Source of the DNA: an uncultured Thiohalocapsa sp.
Lineage (GTDB): Bacteria > Pseudomonadota > Gammaproteobacteria > Chromatiales > Chromatiaceae
Direction of reading: 5' to 3'
Assembly (NCBI RefSeq): GCF_913063425.1
Contig: NZ_CAJXYK010000016.1
Location: 1-64,000, forward strand
Length of the DNA: 64,000 bases
The stretch's first letter is position 1. Each line of letters opens with the position of its first letter. The translations under genes were made by a program, and so were the position numbers. Shown here piece by piece: positions 13,601 through 22,600 of the stretch. A model generated the notes under the pieces. The model was not told the origin of the DNA and ran no database searches. It saw nothing but the letters and a program-made list of their open reading frames with translations.

Positions 13601-16600
13601 GTGGGTGCTGCTGCTGCTGTCCACCGCGGATGCGGCACCGGCGATGCCGGCGTAAAGGCCGCCGCCGACGCCGACGGAGGCGGTCAGCACATCTTCACGG
13701 GACAGCGCCGAGACCTCCAGGCCGTCCCCGGCGTAGACCCGGTCGGTGTCGCCGTCGTCGCTGATGTAGGCCTTGGTCTCGCTGTGCAGCGTGTTGGTGT
13801 CCACCGCCGCACCCGCACCGGCGATGCCGAGGCCGACACCCAGGGCGCCACCGGTGCTGTCGATCTCAGCGGCATGGTGGGCGCGCACCTTGACGGCGCC
13901 GCCGCGGTCACTGCTGCTGTTCACTTGGCTGTCGTGGATGTACGCGAGCGTGCTGTCGTCGATGGTGTTGAACACCAGGTTGAGACCGATGCCCACCTGG
14001 CCGGCGACGCCGCCGGCGACGGCAATGACGTCCAGGTCCTCGGTGGCGGTGGCGATGACCGCGAGGCCGCGCATGGCCTCGGTGGATTCGGTGCCGGCGT
14101 TGTCCGGCGCCCAGCGCTTCACGTCCATGGCGCCGCCGTCACCGCGGGCGATGACCCGGGCATCGCCGGTGATGTAGGCTCGCGTGTCGTTGCGCAGCTC
14201 GTTGACGACGACGCTGCCGCCCGCACCGAAGGTGCCGGAGCCGGAGAAGGTGCCGACGTAGGACTGGACGCGATCGTCCGACTCCGCCAGCAGGAGCAGA
14301 TTGTCGTCGGTGGTGACCCGCGCCGAATGGATGAGCGCGTTGACGTCGTTCTCGACGATGGTCGCCGCGGACGACCCTGCCAGCGCGGCCGTACCGCTGC
14401 CGGCGATGCCGGCGGCGATGGTGAAGACCTCCGGCGCCGAATGGGCCTCGATGCGGATGTCTCCGGCGTTGCCGGTGGCCACCCGGACCTGCGTCGCCAG
14501 GCCCGCGATGGACGCTTCCACCTGATTGGAGATCTCGTTGTAAGCGATGGCGGCACCGGCGGCCAGGGTGCCGGCACCGCTCACCTGCCCGGCGATGGAG
14601 TGGATCTCCGAAGTGTCGTCGGCAGTGACGGCGATATCGCCGGTGCTGGTGACCTGGGCGCCCCCGCTCACCGACGCATCGACGCTCTTGCGGATCCAGT
14701 TCAGCGAGAAGGCGCCGGCGATGGCACCACTGCCGGCACCACTGCCGGCGACGGACAGGTTGTTGATGGTGGCATCGGATTCCGCGGCCACCGTCACGGC
14801 GCCTGCATTGACCGTTGCGGCATCGATGCCGGCGGTGATGCTGTTGCGCGCGCTGGAGGTCGGATCATCCGGATTGCCGCCGACGTAGTTATAGGCAATG
14901 GATGCACCCACCGCAGCGTTGCCGGAGCCGGTGCCGGCGCCGGCCAGCGTATTCATGGTGGCGTGGTCGTACGCCTGCACGCTGACGCTGCCGTCGATCG
15001 CGCGCACGCTCGCCCCTGGCCCGATGTCGGCGGCGACGCTGTTGCGCAGCCAAGTCAGCGAGATGGACCCCGCCCCGGCGGCGGTCTGGGCACCGGAGCC
15101 GGCGGCGGTGAAGGACCAGATCTGGGCATCGAAGTCGATATCGTCCTGGTCCCTGAAGTCGTCGCGATTCTTGATGTCCGTCCAGTCGCTGCGGCTCACC
15201 ACCTGTGCGAGCACCTGCACATCGCCGGTGTCGGCGGTGACGACGGTGCCGGCACCGCGAATGACGGCGTTGACCGAGCTGCGGATATCGTTGGTGGCGG
15301 AGGCGGCGCCGAGGGCCAGGCTCTGGGCACCCGCACCCGCGCCGGCGACGATGACCATCAGCGGCGACGCGGTGGCGCTGAGGTTGACACCGGTGTCGCC
15401 GGTGACCGTGGCGCCGTCGGCGATGCGCGCCTCGACGATGTTGCGGATGAAATTGATGGAGATGGAGCCGGCGACGGCGACGCTTTGGGCGCCGGCGCCG
15501 CCGAGGGTGACGTTGATGAGCCTGGCCCTGGCCCCGGCGAGCACGCTGACCTGGCCCGACAGGGATTCCACGTCGGCATTGTCGATGTAGGCGAAGACTC
15601 TACCCGCGTCTGTCGCCTCGGGGTCCGCCGGCACCTCCCGGGACGGGTCCCCCGGGTCGCCGCCGATGTAGTTGTAGGCGATGGCGGCGCCGATGCCCGC
15701 CGTCTGGGCACCGCCGCCGGCCAGCGCAATGCTGTCGATCTCGGCGTCGTCGTTGGCGGCCACGGTGATCTGCCCGTCCGCGATGACCTCCGCACCACCG
15801 CGGATGGACGCACGCACGTCGTTGCGCAGCCAGTTGAGCGAGATGGCGGCGCCGCCGGCGAAGGTCTTGGCGCCGGCGCCGGCGATGGTGACGTTGACGA
15901 TCTGCGCCTGCTCTGTGTCCGGCAGCTCCACGTCCGCGGTGCCGACACCCATCTGCGAGACATCGCGGATCGCGGAGGGCGGCGCGAAGCCCGCGGTGAC
16001 CTCGATGGCGCCGCCGCTGGAGGTCAGGTCGGCGCCGATGATGTCCGCGTGGACCCTGTTGTCCACCTGGGTGGTGCCCACCGCCGCACCCACGGCGGCG
16101 GTTCTGGCGCCCGCGCCGGCACCCGCCACCACCACCATGGTGCTGCTGTCGGCGGCGGCGATGCCGATGCGACCGGCGGCGTCGAGGTCGGCGCCGTTCC
16201 CGGCCCGGGCTTCGACGGTGTTCTCGATCTCGTTCACCGCAACGGCGCCGCCGACGGCGATCTTGTCGGCGCCGGCACCGCCGATGACCACGCTCACCAG
16301 CACCTGACTCGCGGTGGCGCCGATATCGATGGTCTGATCACCGCCGGTGGCTTCGACCTTGGCGCTGTCGATCGCAGCAGTGGCGCGGTTCTCGATCAGG
16401 TTGACGCCGATGCCGGCGCCCACCGCACCCGCGCGCGAGAAGGCGACGCCGCCGGCCACCACGATGCTGGTGGTGCTGTCCGTGGTGGTCACCGCCACCG
16501 GGCCGCCCACGCGGATGTCGCTGCCCGCCGCGATGCGGGCCTGCGTCTCGTTGGCCGTACTGTTCACGGCCACGGCGCCGGAGACAGCAAGCTTCTCGGC

Positions 16601-19600
16601 GCCGGCGCCGCCCAGGGCCACCGCCACCAGCACCGCCTCCTCGCCGGCGCGGGTGGTGAGGCCGCCGGATGTGCGCAACCGGCTGCCCGTGATGTCGCTG
16701 TCGACATCGTTTTCGATGAAATTGAGCGCCAGCGCAACGCCGAAGCCCGCAGTCCTGCCCGCGGCGAAACCGCCGGCAAAGGTATAGATGGAGGCGGCAT
16801 CGTCGGCGCTGACGGTGACATTGCCGGCGGAGGTGTCCAGCGTGGTGCTGTCCAGGATGGACGCCGTGACGGTGTTCTCCACGACATTGACGGCGAGGGT
16901 GCCTGCCACCGCAACGCCCTTGCCGCCACCGCCGGTGGCCACGCCCGCGGAGCCCGTCACCGAGACGATGAGCCCATCGCCGGTCGCCGCGACACTGAGC
17001 GCCCCGCCATGCTGAAAGCCGGTCACCTGGTCCATGGTGGCCAGTACCTGGTTCGACAGCACGTCCACGGCGATGGCCACACCCACCCCCACCCTGCCGC
17101 CGAAGCCGCCGGAGCCCGCGATCTGGATGATGTCGGTGTCGTCCAGCGCCTGGACCGTCACATTGCCGGCCACGTGGCCCGTGGTGCTGCGCAGGGCCGC
17201 CTCGGTGACGTTGTCCGCGACATTGACGGACACCGAGCCCGCCACGGCGACGCTCGTCTTGCCGGTGGCGGCGGCGATGCCGGCCGCGAGCGACACCAGG
17301 GTGCCGGTGCGCTCTGCGTCGATGGTGAGTGCGTCCGCGGTGATGGAGGACGCGCCGTCGAGGTAGGCCTCGGTGGTGCCGACGGCGGTGTTGATGGCGA
17401 AGGCGCCGGAGACGCCGGCCGCCTTGCCGGTGCTGGAGCCGGCGCCGCTCGCAAAGGCCACGGCGCCCGCCAGTGACAGCACGACGCCGGCGTTCTCGGC
17501 CTCGATGTCGAGTGCCCCGCCCGTGATGGTGACAGTGCCCGTGTCGAGCAGGTAGGCGCGGCTGTCGTCGTTGACGATGTTGACGCCCACGGCACCGGCG
17601 ATGCCGATGCCGGTCTGGTTGCTGCTGTTCGCCTGCCCGGCCTGGGCGACGCCGCCGGCGACCTTGCCCTTGCCCTGCATCTCCGTGAGCACGGCGGACA
17701 TCTTGGTCTGCCAGGCGGCGAGGTCGGCATTGCTCTGCGCCGAGCCGTCGCTGCCGGTGGTGCCGCCGCTGCCCGGCCCCGGATTGCTCGGGGTGGTGCT
17801 GGGCTGCCGGCCGCCGCCCTTCGCACCGGCCACCGCGAAGGTGCCGATGAAGCCCGAGTTGCGCGCCCGGATCAGGCTGTCGCCGCCGACAGCCACCGAG
17901 CCGCGGGTGCCGATGCTGTCCGCGGCGAAGTGGTTGCCCAGCAGCGCCTCGGTGTTGCGGGTGAGCGCATTGACGGCGACCGAGGCACCGATGCCGATGC
18001 CGTCGGACAGCGCCACGCCGCCCACCACCGAGACCAGGTTGGTGCTGTCCGCCGCCGTCACCCGCAGCGACTCGTCGATCTCGTCGGAGATGGCCTCGCT
18101 GCCGACGTCGATGGTCGCGCCGTTGTCGATCTGCGCGCGGGTGCTGTTGGTGACCACCGTGACCTGGAAGCTGCCGTTGAAGCCGACAGACCCGCCGCTG
18201 CCGCCGGACGCGCCCATGGAGACGCCCACCACCTGGGTGTCCGCGTCCACCAGCAGGCTGTCGGCGGTGAGCGCGACGCCGTCCTGGATCTGCGCCGTCA
18301 CGTCGTTGTCGTGATAGAAGACTTGCAGCGCGGCGCCCACGGTCTTCTCACCGGTGCCGTCGGTGGACAGGCCGGGGCCGGGCTTCTGGAGTCCACCCTC
18401 CGCCTTCCAGGCCTTCTTTTCCGGGGATGTGGAGCCCTGCACGCCGGGCGTCTGGAAATTGCCGCCGAGGCTGATGAGGTGGTCGACGGACTCGGCCGCC
18501 ACCACCACGGCCTGGCTGGTGGCCGTCCCGTGGGTGCCCTGGAAGGCAGCATCGCGGTTGATGCGCGCACCGTCGCGAATGACCGCGTCGGCGTCCTGGT
18601 CCAGCACCAACACGGTCGCGGCGCCGGCGACGGCGAGCTTCTGGCCTTTGGCGGTGGCCTGGCTCCAGGCGTCGATGAGATTGTTGTCGAGGCCGAGGTT
18701 GGCGTCGAGGTAGGTGGTGAGCGTGCGGATGTAACCGATGCCGAAGTCCGCAGCGGGGTTGCCGATAGCCTCCCAATCGTCCGTGGTGAAGTCGGTGTCG
18801 GCCAGGTCCAGCACCTGGTCGTTGAGATCGCTGCCGCCGCTCTTGCCCTTGTACTCGTACCAGCTGCCCACGTCGCCGCCGGCGGCGTGGTTATCGCCCA
18901 CCTCCACCTTGTCGCCCACGGAGACCGTCGCCACCCCGTCCGTGGAGGTGTGATCCGGCGCCGTCGGCAGATCCGTGAAGAACGGCGCCACCAGGTTCAC
19001 GCCCCAGAGGCCGACCGGGTCCACCTGATTCAAGGCCTGGGCCGCGACGCGGATCTCGCCGACGGCGTCCACCGTCGCGTCGCCGCCGATGTACGCATCG
19101 GCATCGTTCTTGGTGATGCCCACCACCACCGCCAGCGAGCCGCCGAACCTGGCCACCGCCGGCGTGGTGCTGTTCTGCGCCGTGTCGCTGACCTCGTTGC
19201 TCACCGACGCGCCGGCGGTGTAGTCAGGGCGATTCGACGTGCTTGCGCTGACCGTGATGCCGCCCAGGGCCTCGACATCGGCGGTGTGCATGTCGCCGTC
19301 GGCATTGCCGTCGCCGATGCGGGCGGTGGCCGCGTTGTTGTCCACCACCACGGTGACGGCGGCACCCGCGTCGAAGGTGTTGCTGGCGGGCTCATCGAGC
19401 AGATCGCGGATGAACTGGGGGCCGCGGCTCTGAAGGAAACCGGTCACCTTCGGCGTGATGCGGGAGGTGACGGTGCCGATGGCGGAGGACTTGGCGTCGT
19501 CCAGCAGATCGCCCTTGGACGTGGTGCCCACGCCGGCGGCGGAGACGACACCGGTGGCGATGCCGGGGATGACGAACAGGCGGTTGACATCCAGCGCCTG

Positions 19601-22600
19601 CTTTTCCTGCGTCGCATTGACCAGCAGGTCACCGTCCGCCGTGGCCGTGCCGTCGAGGTAGGCGTTGGTGGCGCCGTTCTCGACGCTCACCGCCAAGGAG
19701 ATGCCGACCTGGCCGTCCGCGCCGCTGGTGGAGCGGGCCAGGGTGCGGTTGCGGTCGATGGTGTCGCCCTGCACGGTCAGATTGCCGCCCGCCGTGATGC
19801 TGGCGGTGTCGGCGACCCGGGCGGTGGTGTCGGAGTTGAGCACGCTCACGGCCACGGCGCCGGCGATGCCGCCGATGCCGGTGGAGTCGGAGACCACATT
19901 CACCGAGTGATCGGCGCTGGCGCGCACCGTCACATTGCCGGCGGCATTGATGGTGCCGGCGATGGTGGTCTCGGAGACGGTGTTGACCACCCCCACTGCG
20001 ACACCGGCGGCGAGGGAGATGGGCGCGACATCCACCGCGCCCTTGGCCGTGCTGTGCGCCACGAAGTCCCGCGCGTGCACCACCACGTCCGCGCCGACAT
20101 CGACGTGGGCGTCGGACTCGGCAACGCCGACGCCGGCGATGACCGAGAAGCTGTCTACCACGCCGACGATGGTGTCCAGGGCGCCGGCCAGGGCATCAGC
20201 AAGGACGAAGTCGCCGAAGTCGCTGGGGGTGAAGAAGTGCTCGGCCCCGGCGGTGGCCTTGATGGTCAGGTCGCGCCCTTCGATGCGGGTGCCGGCGCCG
20301 GAGATGCTGACACCCGCATCCGTGAGGTCGACGTTGGCGAAGCCGATGGCCCTGAAGTCATCGGCGGTGTCCTCGGCCAGGATGCGGATGTCGCCGTCAT
20401 CCGTGGTGGCGCCGGGGTCGAGCCCCAGGGCCGTCAGCACCGCGCCGCCCCGAATGCTGATGTGCCGGGCCTCCAGCGTCAGGTTACCGGCCTGGCCGCC
20501 CGGGTCGCCGGTGTCGATCTCGGCGCCGTCCACGGTGATGCGCTCGGCGCGCAGGGTGAAGTGCCTGCCGGGGCGGGACAGGTCGTCCGTGACGGTGAGT
20601 GTGCCGTCGCGCTCCACCGTCAGGCTGCCCACATCGCCGTAGTCGATGAAGCCGTCGAAGTCTGCGTCGAGGCTCGCACCGATACCGACGACGATGATCT
20701 CGTCCTGGGCCTCGCCGTCCACCTCCACATCGCCGCCGGTGAGGTTGGAGACATCGACGACGAAGGTGTCCGCATCGGCGCCGCCGCGCAGGGTGTCGAG
20801 CCCGCCGCCCGACATCAGCGTGACCGGCCCCAGCGTGAAGGCCGACGCGTCGATGGTCTGCGCGGCGGCCCCGCCGGTGAGGATGGCCTGCTCGATGCGG
20901 CGCAGGCTGTTGTCGCCCTCGCCGGAGACCGCGAGGCCGGTGTCGGTCAGCGTGAAATCCGCCGTCGCGCGGACTTCCGCCAAGGTATCGGTGCCGCCGC
21001 CGCCGTCGATGTCGTCCTCACCCGCGCCGCCGGTGAGCAGGTCGTCCTGGTCGGAGCCGACAAGGGTGTCGTTGCCGCCGCCGCCGTCGAGGGTGACGCC
21101 GCCGCCGGTGAAGCCACTGGCATCCAGCCGGTTGGCGCCGAGACCGCCGGTGAGCGCCGCGGCCTCGATGCCGGTTAGGGTGTCCACCTCGGCGCCGATG
21201 GTGAGCGCCGTGTCAGTGAGGGTCATGTCGGCGTCGCGCTGGGCCGTCAGCGTATCCGCCGCCAGGTGGCCGCCGCCGTCGATGCTGTCGTTGCCGGCGC
21301 CGCCGGTGAGCACGTCGTTGCCATCGCCGCCGCGCAGGGTGTCGTCGCCGCTGCCGCCGCGCAGGGTGTCGTTGCCCGCGCCGCCGTCGAGGATGACAGC
21401 ACCCGCCGTGAAGGCGCTCGCGTCCAGCAGGTTGCCGCCGGCGCCGCCGGTGAGCTCGGCGCGCTGGATGCGGGCCAGGCTGTCGCTGCGTGCACTGCCG
21501 TCGATGACGCCGGCAGTGACGCCGGCGCCCGGGCCGGTGAGGTCGCTGGCACCGATGCCGAGGTCCGGCACGTTCTCGCCGGCGCGGTTGCCGGTGAAGG
21601 TGATATCCCAGCCGCCGGTGACGGCGGTGACGGCCACGTCCTCGTCGGTGAGTCCGTCAAGCAGGGAGAGCGCCAACGCCACCCGGTCGGCGCTCGCGTC
21701 ATGGGCGATGGTGCGCGTGGTCTCGCCACCGAAAGCCAGGGAGAAGCTGCCGCCGGTGACGCTGCCGGTGAGGCGCAGCTGCACCTGCTCGTCGTCACCC
21801 TCGCCGGTGTCGAGGCGGCTGTCGGTGAGCACGAATTTGTGATCACCGGCCTCCACCAGGGTGTTGCTGCCGGCGCCGCCGTCGATGACATCGATGCCGG
21901 CGCCGCCGGTGAGCCGGTCGTCGCCGCTGCCGCCGATGAGGGTGTCGTCGCCGGCGCCGCCGATGAGCGTGGCTCGGCCGCTGAAGCCGGAAGCGTCCAG
22001 CACATTGTCGCCATCGCCGCCGGTGAGCTCGGCGCGCTGGATGGCGGCGAGGCTGTCGGCGGGGTCGGCGCCTCGGGTGAGCGCGGTGTCGTTGAGGGTG
22101 AAGTCCGCATCGGCGGTCTCGAACAGGGTGTTGGTGCCGCCGCCGCCGCTGATGCTGTCGGTGCCCACACCGCCGGAGAGGCGGTCGTCACCGGCACCGC
22201 CGATGAGGGTGTCGTTGCCGGCGCCGCCGGTGAGCGTCGTCTCCCCGCTGAAGCCTGCGGCATCGAGCACGTTGGCGCCGTCGCCGCCGGTAAGCTCCGC
22301 GGCGGTGATGCCGCTGAGGCTGTCGGTGCCCTCCGTGCCGATGGTGAGCGACGTATTGGCGAGGGTCATATCGGCGTCGCGCGCGGCCACCACCACATCG
22401 GCACCGCTGCCGCCCACCAGGCTGTCGCTGCCTGCACCCCCCGTGAGGCGGTCGTCGCCGTCGCGGCCCTGGAGGGTGTTGGCCGCGGCATCGCCGATGA
22501 GCCGGTCGGCGAAGTCCGAGCCGATGATGTGGCGGAAGCCCGAGATGCCCTCGAAGCCCGTGGCCTCGCCGCGCTCCAGGTCCACCACGACCCCGGTGGC